A DNA stretch of 64,000 bases from Streptomyces roseifaciens (lineage in GTDB: Bacteria; Actinomycetota; Actinomycetes; Streptomycetales; Streptomycetaceae). Location: NCBI RefSeq assembly GCF_001445655.1, contig NZ_LNBE01000002.1, positions 310,001 to 374,000 on the forward strand, in the 5' to 3' direction. A program made the translations under genes and the position numbers. The notes under the pieces were generated by a model, which saw only the letters and a program-made list of their open reading frames with translations, was not told the origin of the DNA and did not search any database. Positions 16,028 to 25,413 of the stretch are shown here, in pieces (position 1 is the first letter of the stretch; each line of letters starts with the position of its first letter).

Positions 16028-19021
16028 TCACGCGGACCTGACCCCCGGCGGCCCGTCGGAGTCCGGTGCCGTGCGGAGGCGCCCGGCCGCGGGGCCCTGG
16101 CGGTCCCGGATCGCCCGGGCCTCCTGCCGGCAGGCCCGGGCCCGCTCGGCCTGGCCGATGAGGTCGAGCGCGCGGGCGAGCACGGTCAGGACTCCGGCGA
16201 GCTGCCACCACGATCCGAGCCCGCGGAGGATGGACAAGGCCAGTTCGGCGGGTTGTACGGCTTCCTCGGCACGCCCGGCGATCAGATGGACCTCGGCCGT
16301 CCGGTAGAGGGTGATCCCCTCCCACCACCGCTGCCGGCTCTCCCGGAAGATGCCGAGCGCCTCCGCCAGCCGGTCCAGGCCCTCGTCCGTGCGGCCGTCC
16401 TCCGCCAGGGCCAGCCCCAGCGAGTACAGGGCGTTGGCCAGCCGCCAGGAGCCGCCGACGCTCCGGTAGACGGCAAGGGCCTCCTCGGCCAGCTCCACCG
16501 CCCGAGCGGCGTCGTCCAGTCCCACGTGGGCCCGGGAGAGGTTGGAGAGGGCGCTGGCCTCGCCGACCCGGTTGCCGTCGGCCCGGAAGTGGTCGAGGGC
16601 CCGGCGGAGATGAGCCTCGGCGTCGCGGTAGCGCCGCTGGTGGATGGCGATGATGCCGAGCTGGTTCGCGGCGTAGCAGCGGATCAGCATCGGGTCGTCG
16701 GTGGCGTCGACGAGGAGCAGCGACCGGTGGGCGTACTCGTCGGCCTCCTCCAGCTGCCCGGTGAACCTGTGCGCGTGGGCGAGGGCGATGCAAGCCCGGC
16801 CCTCCGCCTGCGCGTCACCGGCGACCCGCGCCGCGGCCAGCACGGCCTCGGCGGCGTGGACGTAGGCGCTCCCGCTGATGCCCGCCTCCACCAGGTCCTT
16901 GGCGACGAGCAGCAGGTCCGCCGCCCGCGCCAGGGTGGCCGGGGAGCCTCCTCCGGTCGCCTGCAGGCGCACGCAGGACAGGATGCAGGCGGCTTCCGCG
17001 ACCAGCCAGTCGACGGCTTCCCCGCCGTCCTCGAGGGCGAGCCCCGGCACCGCGGTGGGCGCCAGGTGGGCCACCAGCCGGTCCCCGGGCCGTGCGAGCG
17101 CGTAGGACCGGGCGGCGGTGGCGAGGTAGAAGTCGAGCAGCCGCGAGAGGGCTGCTTCGCGGCCGGCGGGGGGCTGTTCGTCGCGTTCGGCGCATGCACG
17201 CGCGTAGAGGCGTACGAGGTCGTGGTAGCGGTACCGGCCGGGTGCGGCGGACTCCAGGAGGGACGTGTCGACCAGCGATTCCAGCAGTTCCTCGGTGGCA
17301 TCGACGTCGAGGTCCAGGAGGGCTGCGGCGGCGGTCAGCGAGATGTCCGGGCCGTCGGCCAGCCCGAGGAGCCGGAAGGCGCGGGCCTGCCCCGGCTCCA
17401 GCTGTCCGTAGCCGAGCTCGAAGGTGGCCTTGACGGCGAGGTCGCCGGCGCGCAGTTCGTCCAGGCGGCGGCGTTCGTCGCCGAGCTTGCGCGCGAGCAC
17501 GGGGACGGTCCAGGTGCGGCGGGCGGCGAGGCGGGAGGCGGCGATGCGGATGGCCAGCGGCAGGAAGCCGCACGCCGCAACGACGTCCGTCGCGGCGTCC
17601 CGCTCGGCCTCCACGCGCTCGGTGCCCACGATCCGCGTGAAGAGCGCGAGCCCTTCGCCGGGGCCCATCACGTCGAGGTCGACGATGCGAGCAGCGGCGA
17701 GCCCGGTCATGCGGTGGCGGCTGGTGACCAGCGCCGCGCAGCCGCCGGTCCCGGGCAGCAGCGGCCGGATCTGGGCGGCGTCGCGGGCGTTGTCGAGCAG
17801 GACCAGGACGCGGCAGCCGTCGAGGGTGGAGCGGAAGAGCGCGGACCGCTCCTCGATGCCGTCGGGAACGGCGGCACCCGAGACGCCCAGGGCGCGCAGG
17901 AACCAGCCCAGCACGGCCTCGGGTTCGGCGGGTTCCGGGCCCGCGCCCTGCAGGTCGGCGTAGAGCTGTCCGTCCGGGAAGTGGTGGCGTACGGAGTGGG
18001 CCGCGTGGACGGCGAGCGTGGTCTTTCCCACGCCGCCCGTGCCGGTGACGGCAGGGACCGCCGGGCTGCGGCCGGGTCCGGCGGCCAGCAGGTCACGGAT
18101 CTCCGCCACGTGCGCGGTGCGGCCGGTGAAGTGCGCGATGTCCGCGGGCAGCTGGGCGGGCCGGACGAAGCCCTCGCGGAACCCCGCCGTCTTCCGGGCG
18201 GGGCCCGCGGCGGCCGCGAGGCCGGGGTCGGCGTTGAGGATGCGCTGCTGGAGCTCGGACAGTTCGGGGCGCGGGCCGACGCCGAGTTCCTCGGCGAGGA
18301 GGCGGCGGGTGTCGGCGTAGACGGCGAGGGCCTCGGCCTGGCGGCCGTTGCGGTAGAGGGCGAGCATGAGCAGTTCGCGCAGGGGCTCGCGCAGCGGGTG
18401 GGCGGCGGTCAGGGCGGTCAGCTCGGAGACGGCCTCCGCGTTGCTGCCGACCTCCAGATCCAGCTCCAGGCGCGTCTCGATGAGCGACAGCCGCCACTCC
18501 TCCAGGCGCGTGCGCTGCGTCTCCGCGTACGGGCCCGGCAGACCGGCGAGCGATTCGCCCCGCCACACGGCGAGTGCTTCGGTGACGAGTTCCCGGGCGC
18601 GCACCGGGTTTCCGGAGCGACGGGCCCGGTGTCCCTCCTCGGCCAGCGCCCTGGCCCGGTCGAGGTCCAGTTCCACGACCGGTCCGGAGCCGGCCGCCCC
18701 CCAATCGGCGGGCCCGGTGCGGATCGCATAGCCGCCGGAGTCGCTGACGAGGACGCCCGCCCCCTCCGCCCCGAACGACCGGCGGAGCCGGAAGGCGTAC
18801 GTACGGAGGGCGTTGAGCGCCGTGGCCGGCGGACCGGAGCCCCAGAGGCCGTCGACGAGCTCCCCCACCGTGGCCGTGTGCCCGCCCCGTAACAGGAGGG
18901 CCGCGAGCACGGCGCGCTGCTGCGGCGAGCCGGTGTCGAGCGCTTCCTGCCCCCGCCAGGCCAGGACGGGCCCGAGCACGGCGAAGCGCAAGGGCTCCTG
19001 CGGCGTCCGTGTGCCTTCCAA
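16028..19021 (-). CDS. SARP/AfsR-type regulator with NB-ARC and TPR domains
   Basis: A 997-residue protein. Residues 12-100 form an OmpR-like winged helix, followed to about 260 by a bacterial transcriptional activator domain with the QAEALAVYADTRRLL and ELGVGPRPEL motifs of SARPs. An NB-ARC ATPase begins with the P-loop VTGTGGVGKTTLA near 325. From about 680 onward tetratricopeptide-like repeats fill the C-terminus. Such large SARPs activate secondary metabolism by binding heptameric direct repeats near promoters. It lies between the first cluster and secDF and could act on either cluster in the window; the sequence does not show which. Confidence 0.92.
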   Translation of the reverse strand: MEGTRTPQEPLRFAVLGPVLAWRGQEALDTGSPQQRAVLAALLLRGGHTATVGELVDGLWGSGPPATALNALRTYAFRLRRSFGAEGAGVLVSDSGGYAIRTGPADWGAAGSGPVVELDLDRARALAEEGHRARRSGNPVRARELVTEALAVWRGESLAGLPGPYAETQRTRLEEWRLSLIETRLELDLEVGSNAEAVSELTALTAAHPLREPLRELLMLALYRNGRQAEALAVYADTRRLLAEELGVGPRPELSELQQRILNADPGLAAAAGPARKTAGFREGFVRPAQLPADIAHFTGRTAHVAEIRDLLAAGPGRSPAVPAVTGTGGVGKTTLAVHAAHSVRHHFPDGQLYADLQGAGPEPAEPEAVLGWFLRALGVSGAAVPDGIEERSALFRSTLDGCRVLVLLDNARDAAQIRPLLPGTGGCAALVTSRHRMTGLAAARIVDLDVMGPGEGLALFTRIVGTERVEAERDAATDVVAACGFLPLAIRIAASRLAARRTWTVPVLARKLGDERRRLDELRAGDLAVKATFELGYGQLEPGQARAFRLLGLADGPDISLTAAAALLDLDVDATEELLESLVDTSLLESAAPGRYRYHDLVRLYARACAERDEQPPAGREAALSRLLDFYLATAARSYALARPGDRLVAHLAPTAVPGLALEDGGEAVDWLVAEAACILSCVRLQATGGGSPATLARAADLLLVAKDLVEAGISGSAYVHAAEAVLAAARVAGDAQAEGRACIALAHAHRFTGQLEEADEYAHRSLLLVDATDDPMLIRCYAANQLGIIAIHQRRYRDAEAHLRRALDHFRADGNRVGEASALSNLSRAHVGLDDAARAVELAEEALAVYRSVGGSWRLANALYSLGLALAEDGRTDEGLDRLAEALGIFRESRQRWWEGITLYRTAEVHLIAGRAEEAVQPAELALSILRGLGSWWQLAGVLTVLARALDLIGQAERARACRQEARAIRDRQGPAAGRLRTAPDSDGPPGVRSA

Positions 19022-19095
19022 TCCGTGTCCCCTCGCAGTGGCCGGCGCGGCTGTCGATCCGGTCGTCGTGGCGCGTTCACCGTGCCGATTGCGTG

Positions 19096-19101
19096 ATCAT
19101 A
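19096..19101 (-). promoter_or_regulatory. Candidate -10 element (TATGAT) for the SARP gene
   Basis: On the minus strand TATGAT lies about 75 bases before the SARP start, leaving a leader of roughly 68 bases. It fits the TANNNT actinobacterial -10 consensus. No good -35 is visible at 17 bases. Confidence 0.35.
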
Positions 19102-19132
19102 TGACTCCGGAAGGTGCAGGCGAGCGCCGAGC

Positions 19133-19187
19133 GGCGGGAAGCGGCCACGCCCCGAGCAGGGCGCCTGCGCCGGCCGCTTCCCCCGCC
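19133..19187 (-). terminator. Terminator of secDF
   Basis: GGCGGGAAGCGGCC pairs with GGCCGCTTCCCCCGCC with a two-base bulge, just downstream of the secDF stop at 19194. Confidence 0.7.
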
Positions 19188-19193
19188 CGCAGG

Positions 19194-21572
19194 TCAGACC
19201 ACCGCGCCCGAGTCCCTCGGGTCCTTGCGCGGTGCGGAGGGCGCGGGCGGTGCGGCGGCGGGGCGGTGTCCTTCGAGGATCACCGCGATCGGTGCGGCCG
19301 TCAGGACGGTCGAGCCGATGCCGAACAGCACCCCGGCGAGCAGCGCCAGGGAGAAGTCGGCCAGTGAGTCGCCGCCCAGCACCGCGAGCGCAGCGAGGAC
19401 GAAGAGGACGCCCATGCCGGTGTTCACCGTGCGCGGCACGGTGTGCAGGATCGCGCTGTCGACGGCGGACGCCAGCGGCATCCGTCCCTCACCCGTCCCC
19501 GTCCCCGTCCCCGGCCCGCCGGTCCGCCCCGGGCGCCGCGTCTCGCGGATGCGGTCGAAGACGACCACCGTGTCGTTGACGGAGTAGCCGACCACCGTGA
19601 GCAGCGCCGCGAGGAAGACGCTGTCGGCCGGCCGGCCCAGCCAGGCGAACAGCCCGACCACCAGCAGCACGTCCTGGACCATCGCCGCGACCGCCGCCGT
19701 CGCGAAGGTCCAGCGGAAGCGCACGCTGAGGTAGACGAGCTGGGCCGCCACCGCGACGCCCAGGGCGATCAGCGCCTTGTCGCGCAGCTCGCTGCCCAGG
19801 CTCGGCCCGATCCGCTCGTCGCGCTCGACGGTGACGGTCCCGCCGTGGGCTTCCAGGGCCGACTTGATGCGCTGCTGGTCCCCGTCGTCCATGGTCCCGG
19901 TGCGCACGACGACGTCGCCGTTGCCCGACTTCTGCACGACGGCGCGCGGGAACCCGGCGTCACCGACCGCGGCGCGCGCCTTCTCCACGTCCACGGGGCG
20001 GCTCGTGCCGTACTCGACCAGACGGCCCCCGGTGAACTCGACGCCGAGGTGCAGCCCGCGCACCCCGATGCCCGCGACGGAGAGGGCCAGCAGCACGGCG
20101 CTGACGCCCAGCCAGATGCGGCGGTGGTGCATCAGCCGGGGGCCGCGGCGGGCGAGGAAGGCCCGCAGCCGGCCCGCCGAGGCGACTCCGGCCAGGCGCG
20201 GCCTGCGCCGGACGCAGTCGCGCCGCAGCGCCCAGTCCGCGAGCACCCGGGTGATGACGAGGGCGGAGATCATGGAGGCCGCGACGCCCACGGACAGGGT
20301 GACGCCGAAGCCCTTGACCGGGCCCGTGGCGAAGAAGAAGAGCAGGCCGGCGGCGAGGAGGGTCGTCACGTTCGAGTCGACGACGGCGCTCCACGCCTTG
20401 CCGAAGCCCTTCCGCAGCGGGCCGCGGAGGTCCTGCGGGCCGGCGCGGCGCGCGGGTGCGACCCGGGCCCGTTCGTACTCCTCCCGGGTCCGTTCGAAGA
20501 CGAGGACGTTCGCGTCGACGGCCATGCCGACGGCCAGCACGAACCCGGCCAGCCCGGGGAGGGTGAGCGTGGCCCCGAGCGCGACCAGCGCGGCGTACGA
20601 GATCAGCCCGTACAGCGCGAGCGCCACCGTGGCCAGGACGCCGAGCAGCCGGTAGACGGCGACGACGAACAGCGCCGTGCAGACGAGGCCGATGACCGCC
20701 GCGGCCGCGCTGGCCCGGATCGCCTCGGCGCCCAGCGTCGGGCCGACGGTGCGCTGTTCGACGACCTCGACCGGGACGGGCAGGGCGCCGCCCTTGACGA
20801 GCGCGGCCAGATCGCGGGCCTCTGCGTCGTCGAACCCTCCGGTGATCTGGGCGCTGCCGCCCTGGATCCCGGTCCGGCACGGCACGCTGCTCTGCATGGC
20901 CGGTGCCGAGACGACGCGGTCGTCGAGGACGATCGCGACCCGGCGGGACGCGTCGCCCGGTGCGGCGCACGCCGCCTCGCCCGTGACGCGCGCCCAGCTC
21001 TTCCCGCCGCCGCCCCGGAAGGAGAGGGCGACGGTCCAGCCGCCGCCGGTCTGCGCGTCGAGGACGGCCCGGGCGTCCTTGACGTCCTTGCCGGTGAGGG
21101 CTGCCGGGCCCAGGTGCAGGGAGTGGCCGGGGGCGTCGGGGTCGGGCAGGGTCCGTGCGCCGGCGGCGCCGTCCGCGGCCGCCCGGGGGCTGCTGCCGTC
21201 CGGCACGGTGCCGAGTACGGGGTGGAAGGTGAGCTGGGCGGTGCGGCCGATGACGTCGACGGCCTTCCGGGGGTCCTGGACGCCGGGCAGTTCGACGACG
21301 ATGCGGCGCTCGCCGGAGCGCGCGAGCGACGGCTCGGCCACGCCGAGCGCGTCGACCCGCTGCCGCAGGACCTCCAGCGCCCGGTCGGTGGCGGCGGCGT
21401 CCGCCCGGGACGTGGGCGAGTCCCGCGTCTCCAGCACGATCTGGGTGCCGCCGCGCAGGTCGAGGCCGAGCCGGGCGGGGGTGGTCAGGGCGAAGAACAG
21501 GGAGGCCGCGACGACGGCGAGGGCGACGAGCGCGCGCCACAGCGGGGCGCGGCGCGAGGGCCGGGGTGACAT
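19194..21572 (-). CDS. secDF: Fused SecD-SecF protein translocase subunit
   Basis: A 792-residue membrane protein. The first half is SecD-like: LGLDLRGGTQIVLE after TM1, a periplasmic P1-type domain, then a TM bundle with the motif AVGMAVDANVLVFERTREE. The second half is SecF-like: VEFTGGRLVEY, then GYSVNDTVVVFDRIRETR. SecDF uses the proton gradient to help SecYEG export. Many Streptomyces carry separate secD and secF genes plus a fused copy; this is the fused type. It has a 17-bp tandem repeat array upstream and a terminator downstream. A small exported or membrane protein gene precedes it in the same direction. Confidence 0.93.
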   Translation of the reverse strand: MSPRPSRRAPLWRALVALAVVAASLFFALTTPARLGLDLRGGTQIVLETRDSPTSRADAAATDRALEVLRQRVDALGVAEPSLARSGERRIVVELPGVQDPRKAVDVIGRTAQLTFHPVLGTVPDGSSPRAAADGAAGARTLPDPDAPGHSLHLGPAALTGKDVKDARAVLDAQTGGGWTVALSFRGGGGKSWARVTGEAACAAPGDASRRVAIVLDDRVVSAPAMQSSVPCRTGIQGGSAQITGGFDDAEARDLAALVKGGALPVPVEVVEQRTVGPTLGAEAIRASAAAAVIGLVCTALFVVAVYRLLGVLATVALALYGLISYAALVALGATLTLPGLAGFVLAVGMAVDANVLVFERTREEYERARVAPARRAGPQDLRGPLRKGFGKAWSAVVDSNVTTLLAAGLLFFFATGPVKGFGVTLSVGVAASMISALVITRVLADWALRRDCVRRRPRLAGVASAGRLRAFLARRGPRLMHHRRIWLGVSAVLLALSVAGIGVRGLHLGVEFTGGRLVEYGTSRPVDVEKARAAVGDAGFPRAVVQKSGNGDVVVRTGTMDDGDQQRIKSALEAHGGTVTVERDERIGPSLGSELRDKALIALGVAVAAQLVYLSVRFRWTFATAAVAAMVQDVLLVVGLFAWLGRPADSVFLAALLTVVGYSVNDTVVVFDRIRETRRPGRTGGPGTGTGTGEGRMPLASAVDSAILHTVPRTVNTGMGVLFVLAALAVLGGDSLADFSLALLAGVLFGIGSTVLTAAPIAVILEGHRPAAAPPAPSAPRKDPRDSGAVV

Positions 21573-21648
21573 GGTTTCTCCACTTCACGGCAGACGGAGG
21601 TGGAGCGTCGGCAACCGGAGGCCCGGCCTCGCAGGACGCATCGACGGG

Positions 21649-21716
21649 ACGCCGGAATTGACGACGCGCCGGAATTGACGACACGCCGGAATCGGCGACA
21701 CGTCGGAACCGACGAA
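21649..21716. repeat. Four 17-bp tandem repeats upstream of secDF
   Basis: Units at 21649-21665, 21666-21682, 21683-21699 and 21700-21716 follow the pattern RCGCCGGAATTGACGAC with rising divergence to the right; a fifth partial unit follows. On the minus strand the third unit contains CGCCG-ATTC-CGGCG, an imperfect palindrome. The array sits 77-144 bases upstream of the secDF start. Confidence 0.85.
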
Positions 21717-21774
21717 ACGTCACGGACCGCTGCGGGCACGCGAGAAGGGCAGGGCGGGGCCGACGCTCAGGGCG

Positions 21775-22206
21775 TCAGATGCTCCGTGTGGAGGGAGGGC
21801 CGCGGGGGCGGCGCGAGGAGGGGGCCGCCGCGGGCGGCGCACGCTCCTGCCGGGGTCCGGCGACCTCGCCGGCCGGCAGCGGGACGGCGAGCGGCCCGGC
21901 CACCGGGCCGGGCACCGCTCCGGGCAGCCCGGGCGGACGGGTGTGCTGCACGGCCGCGGAGACGTGGAGGCCCTGGGCACGGGTGCCGTCCGCCGCGGGC
22001 GGGGAGTCCGGCGCGCTGAACGCGGGACGGGCCTGGTCGGCGGCAGAGGTACCGGAGGTGGCGAAGGAGACCGAGGCGACCGGCGGGAAGGCCGAGAGCG
22101 TGGTGCCCGAACCCGTCGGCACCGTCCCGCAGACCACGCCGAGCAGGAGGACGAGCAGGGACCACAGGGCGACCGGCGCCGGAGTGCGCCGTGCGTGCTG
22201 CTCCAC
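21775..22206 (-). CDS. Small membrane-anchored or secreted hypothetical protein
   Basis: A 143-residue protein with one hydrophobic segment near residues 12-30 (VALWSLLVLLLGVVCG), followed by an Ala/Pro-rich low-complexity tail with no family match that I can name. It could be a signal anchor or a signal peptide. The GTG start has GGAGG 7-8 bases upstream, and codon third positions are almost all G or C, which supports a real gene. It is transcribed toward secDF with a 202-base gap holding the repeat array, so it may be in the same operon or separately controlled. Confidence 0.65.
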   Translation of the reverse strand: MEQHARRTPAPVALWSLLVLLLGVVCGTVPTGSGTTLSAFPPVASVSFATSGTSAADQARPAFSAPDSPPAADGTRAQGLHVSAAVQHTRPPGLPGAVPGPVAGPLAVPLPAGEVAGPRQERAPPAAAPSSRRPRGPPSTRSI

Positions 22207-22470
22207 ACCGCCTCCGTCAGTCGGTTCCCGTGCCCGGTATCGCCGTCAGCGCGCGCCGGGGCGCGCAGGCTCCACCCTAGCCCGCCAGGCCGGGGGTACG
22301 GGCCGTCGCGGCATCGGGGCCCGGGACGGGAACGGTACGGGAGCGGGACGATGCGACGGTTTGATCACGCGACTGTCACAGGAGCCCCGCCCGGCCCTTC
22401 TGCCGCCGGATCCCGCCGCGAGGTGAAGTAAGAATGTGCACGTCAAGACAACCATCACGGGGGATTCATC

Positions 22471-23106
22471 ATGCGTCGTCAGCTCATCACCGCCGCGGCC
22501 GTCATCGTGCTCGCGGCCACCGCCACCGCCTGCAACGGCGACGGCACCGACCCTGCGGCGGACGCCAGTGCGTCGGCCGACAAGAGCCCCGCGCCCCAGC
22601 AGTCGAACCCGGCGCCGGACCAGGGCGGCGCGGGCCAGGGTGGCGGCCAGGACAAGGACAAGGACAAGGGCCAGGGGCAGGGCGGCGCGCACGCCATCGG
22701 AGGCAAGCTCACACTCAAGGGCAAGAAGCCGGGCGAGCAGCTCGACGTCACCCTGAAGGGCTTCGCCGACCCGGCCCACAGCGACAACAAGTACATGAAG
22801 CCGGCCGCCGGCAAGCGCTGGGTCGCCGCCCAGTTCGAGCTCGTCAACACCGGCACGGTCGCCTACTCGGACAGCCCCTCCAGCGGGGCCAAGGTCGTCG
22901 ACGGGCAGGGCCAGGCCTTCACCCAGACCATGGGCAGCGTCACCGAGGGCCCGAAGTTCCCGGTCACCGTGAACATCGCCCAGGGCGGCAAGGCCCTCGG
23001 CTGGGTCGTCTTCTCCGTCCCCGAGAGCTCCAAGCCCGAGAAGGTGCAGTTCACGCTGGACGGCGGCTTCGCCAACGAGACGGGCGAGTGGACCCTCAAG
23101 AAGTGA
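22471..23106 (+). CDS. DUF4352-type lipoprotein
   Basis: A 211-residue exported protein. The signal peptide ends in a lipobox-like LAATATAC with Cys21 as the lipidation site. A low-complexity Gln/Gly/Lys/Asp linker (about residues 40-72) is followed by an immunoglobulin-like beta domain with the VAAQFELVNTGT motif typical of DUF4352. It should sit on the outer face of the cell membrane; its role is unknown. It converges on the LysR gene, and GACGCC/GGCGTC half-sites in the 27-base gap could form a shared terminator. Confidence 0.82.
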   Translation: MRRQLITAAAVIVLAATATACNGDGTDPAADASASADKSPAPQQSNPAPDQGGAGQGGGQDKDKDKGQGQGGAHAIGGKLTLKGKKPGEQLDVTLKGFADPAHSDNKYMKPAAGKRWVAAQFELVNTGTVAYSDSPSSGAKVVDGQGQAFTQTMGSVTEGPKFPVTVNIAQGGKALGWVVFSVPESSKPEKVQFTLDGGFANETGEWTLKK

Positions 23107-23133
23107 CGCCCGGCACCGGCCGGACGCCCGGCG

Positions 23134-24048
23134 TCAGTTGGTGGACAGCGAGCCCGCGACTTCCGTGAGCGCGTCGAGGACCGGCCGGATGAGCGGGTGG
23201 TCCTCGGCGCCGCGGCGGACCGCGGCGAACACGCGCCGGGTCGCGGCCGGGCCCTCGACGGGGCGGACGACGGTGTCCTTCAGCTCCATGCCGCGCAGCG
23301 CCGAGCGCGGCACGAGGGCCACCCCGGCGCCGGCCCCGGCCAGGGCGACCACGGCGCGGAAGTCGTCCGAGGAGTGCACCAGGCGGGGCTGGAAGCCGGC
23401 CAGTTCGCAGGCCAGCACCACCACGTCGTGGCAGGGGTTGCCCGGGTAGGGGCCGATCCAGTCGCTGTCGGCCAGCTCGTCCAGGCTCACGTGGGGGCTG
23501 CCGGCCAGCGGGTGCGCGGCGTGCAGGACGGCGTCGAAGGGCTCGGCGTAGAGCGGCACGCGGACGAGCCGCAGGTCGTCCTCCCGCGGGGCGCCCCGGT
23601 ACTCGACGGCGAGGGCCACGTCGGCCTCCCCGTCCAGCACCATCGGCAGGCTCGCGTCGCCCTCGGCGTCGCGCACCCGGAGCCGGATGCCGGGGTGGCG
23701 GACGGCGAGGAGCCCGATGACCGGGGCCAGCACCTCGGCGATGCCCGTCGCGAACGCCGCCACGGTCAGCTCGCCGGCGGTGCCGCCCGCGTAGGCGGCG
23801 AGCTCCGCCTCGGCCCGCTCCAGCTGGGCGACGACCTCGTGGGCGTGGGTCAGCAGGATCTCGCCGGCCGCGGTGAGGCGCACGCCGCGGCCGCTGCGGG
23901 TCAGCAGGACGTGGCCGGTCTCCTGTTCCAGCGCCGCGAGCTGCTGGGAGACGGCCGAGGGGGTCAGGTACAGCGCGGCGGCCGCGGCGGTCACCGTACG
24001 GTGGTCCGCCACGGCCCGCAGGACACGCAGCCGCCGGGGGTCGATCAC
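23134..24048 (-). CDS. LysR-family transcriptional regulator
   Basis: A 304-residue protein with an N-terminal winged HTH (LRVLRAVADHRTVTAAAAAL, then TPSAVSQQLAALEQETG) and a C-terminal substrate-binding domain. The GTG at 24048 is chosen because it gives the normal LysR length and places the HTH at the N-terminus; the alternative ATG at 24117 would lie inside a large terminator stem. It follows the tdh-kbl pair on the same strand beyond that terminator, so it may regulate threonine breakdown, but LysR proteins usually act on divergent targets and this arrangement is tandem. Confidence 0.88.
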   Translation of the reverse strand: MIDPRRLRVLRAVADHRTVTAAAAALYLTPSAVSQQLAALEQETGHVLLTRSGRGVRLTAAGEILLTHAHEVVAQLERAEAELAAYAGGTAGELTVAAFATGIAEVLAPVIGLLAVRHPGIRLRVRDAEGDASLPMVLDGEADVALAVEYRGAPREDDLRLVRVPLYAEPFDAVLHAAHPLAGSPHVSLDELADSDWIGPYPGNPCHDVVVLACELAGFQPRLVHSSDDFRAVVALAGAGAGVALVPRSALRGMELKDTVVRPVEGPAATRRVFAAVRRGAEDHPLIRPVLDALTEVAGSLSTN

Positions 24049-24063
24049 CCCGTCATTTTGCCA

Positions 24064-24127
24064 GGAACGGGCGGTAACCCCGGCGGGACCCCGGCCCGGG
24101 GGTTCCGCCGGAGTCACCGCCCGTTCC
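24064..24127 (-). terminator. Large hairpin terminator after kbl
   Basis: A stem of nearly 30 bp with three mismatches begins GGAACGGGCGGT and closes ACCGCCCGTTCC. It lies nine bases beyond the kbl stop and ends the tdh-kbl transcript. Confidence 0.85.
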
Positions 24128-24135
24128 GGCCGGGC

Positions 24136-25335
24136 TCAGCCCCGCAGTGCGTTGCGCGCGTCGACGAACGCGGCGACGGCCCGCTCCACGTCGGCGGTGG
24201 AGTGCGCCGCGGACAGCTGCACGCGGATCCGGGCGGCACCCATCGGGACCACCGGGTAGGAGAAGCCGATCACGTAGACGCCGCGCTCCAGCAGCAGCTC
24301 CGCCATCCGGCCGGCCTCCGCCGCGTCGCCGATCATGACGGGGGCGATGGCGTGGTCGCCGGGCAGGATCTCGAAGCCCGCCTCGGTCATCTTCGTGCGG
24401 AACAGCTCGGTGTTGGCCTTCAGCCGCTCCCGCAGGTCGCCCGCGGACTCCAGCAGGTCGAGGACCTTCAGGGAGGCGGCGGCGATGACCGGCGCGAGGG
24501 AGTTGGAGAAGAGGTACGGGCGCGAGCGCTGGCGCAGCAGGGCGACGATCTCGGCGCGGGCGGCGACGTAGCCGCCGGAGGCGCCGCCGAGGGCCTTGCC
24601 GAGGGTGCCGGTGATGATGTCGATCCGGTCCATGACGCCGTGCAGCTCGGGGGTGCCGCGGCCCCCGGGGCCGACGAAGCCGACCGCGTGGGAGTCGTCG
24701 ACCATCACCATCGCGTCGTAGCGGTCGGCCAGGTCGCAGATCTCGCGCAGCGGTGCGACGTAGCCGTCCATGGAGAAGACGCCGTCGGTGACGATGAGCT
24801 TGCGGCGCGCGCCGCCCTCGTTGGCGGCCTGGAGCTGCTTCTCGAGGTCGGCCATGTCGCGGTTGGCGTAGCGGAAGCGGCGGGCCTTGGACAGGCGGAT
24901 GCCGTCGATGATGCTCGCGTGGTTGAGGGCGTCGGAGATGACCGCGTCCTCGGCGCCGAGCAGGGTCTCGAAGACGCCGCCGTTGGCGTCGAAGCAGGAC
25001 GAGTAGAGGATCGTGTCTTCCTGGCCGAGGAACGCGGACAGCCGCCCCTCCAGCTCCTTGTGGACGTCCTGGGTGCCGCAGATGAAGCGCACCGAGGCCA
25101 TGCCGTAGCCCCAGCGGTCGAGGGCGTCCTTGGCGGCGGTGACGACCTCGGGGTGGTCGGCGAGGCCGAGGTAGTTGTTGGCGCAGAAGTTGAGGACGTC
25201 GCCGGGGGCGCCGCCCGCCGTGACGTGGACGGAGGCGCTCTGCGGGGTGCCGATCACGCGCTCGGGCTTGAAGAGACCGGCCTCGCGGATCTCGTCGAGG
25301 GTGGCGCGGAGGTCGTCGCGGACGGACGCGTACAT
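24136..25335 (-). CDS. kbl: Glycine C-acetyltransferase (2-amino-3-ketobutyrate CoA ligase)
   Basis: A 399-residue fold-type I PLP enzyme of the alpha-oxoamine synthase family. Characteristic motifs are [30 protein letters not shown] and [14 protein letters not shown], where Lys247 forms the Schiff base. It converts 2-amino-3-oxobutyrate and CoA to glycine and acetyl-CoA, the second step of threonine degradation. The threonine dehydrogenase gene lies directly upstream, 78 bases apart, so they form the classical operon. Confidence 0.95.
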   Translation of the reverse strand: MYASVRDDLRATLDEIREAGLFKPERVIGTPQSASVHVTAGGAPGDVLNFCANNYLGLADHPEVVTAAKDALDRWGYGMASVRFICGTQDVHKELEGRLSAFLGQEDTILYSSCFDANGGVFETLLGAEDAVISDALNHASIIDGIRLSKARRFRYANRDMADLEKQLQAANEGGARRKLIVTDGVFSMDGYVAPLREICDLADRYDAMVMVDDSHAVGFVGPGGRGTPELHGVMDRIDIITGTLGKALGGASGGYVAARAEIVALLRQRSRPYLFSNSLAPVIAAASLKVLDLLESAGDLRERLKANTELFRTKMTEAGFEILPGDHAIAPVMIGDAAEAGRMAELLLERGVYVIGFSYPVVPMGAARIRVQLSAAHSTADVERAVAAFVDARNALRG

Positions 25336-25413
25336 GCGGGGGACTCCTTACGGAAGAAAAAGGGGGCTGCCTGGCCGGGGTGGCCGCCCCGGCGGGAGGG
25401 GCGGCCGGGCGGG

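Noticed and set aside
15856..16041. A 61-codon plus-strand ORF with KPGK repeats before the SARP gene end
   Set aside because: No ribosome site precedes its ATG, it overlaps the SARP 3' end, and no family is recognised. The high third-position GC is not enough by itself.
16028..19021. SARP as proven activator of either cluster
   Set aside because: No convincing heptameric direct repeats were found upstream of either operon by eye, so the link is left as a possibility only.
21649..21716. CRISPR array
   Set aside because: The 17-bp units are contiguous with no spacers, and there are no cas genes.
24049..24117. ATG at 24117 as LysR start
   Set aside because: It would place the first codons inside the kbl terminator stem and add 23 residues before a normal LysR N-terminus; the GTG at 24048 fits family length.
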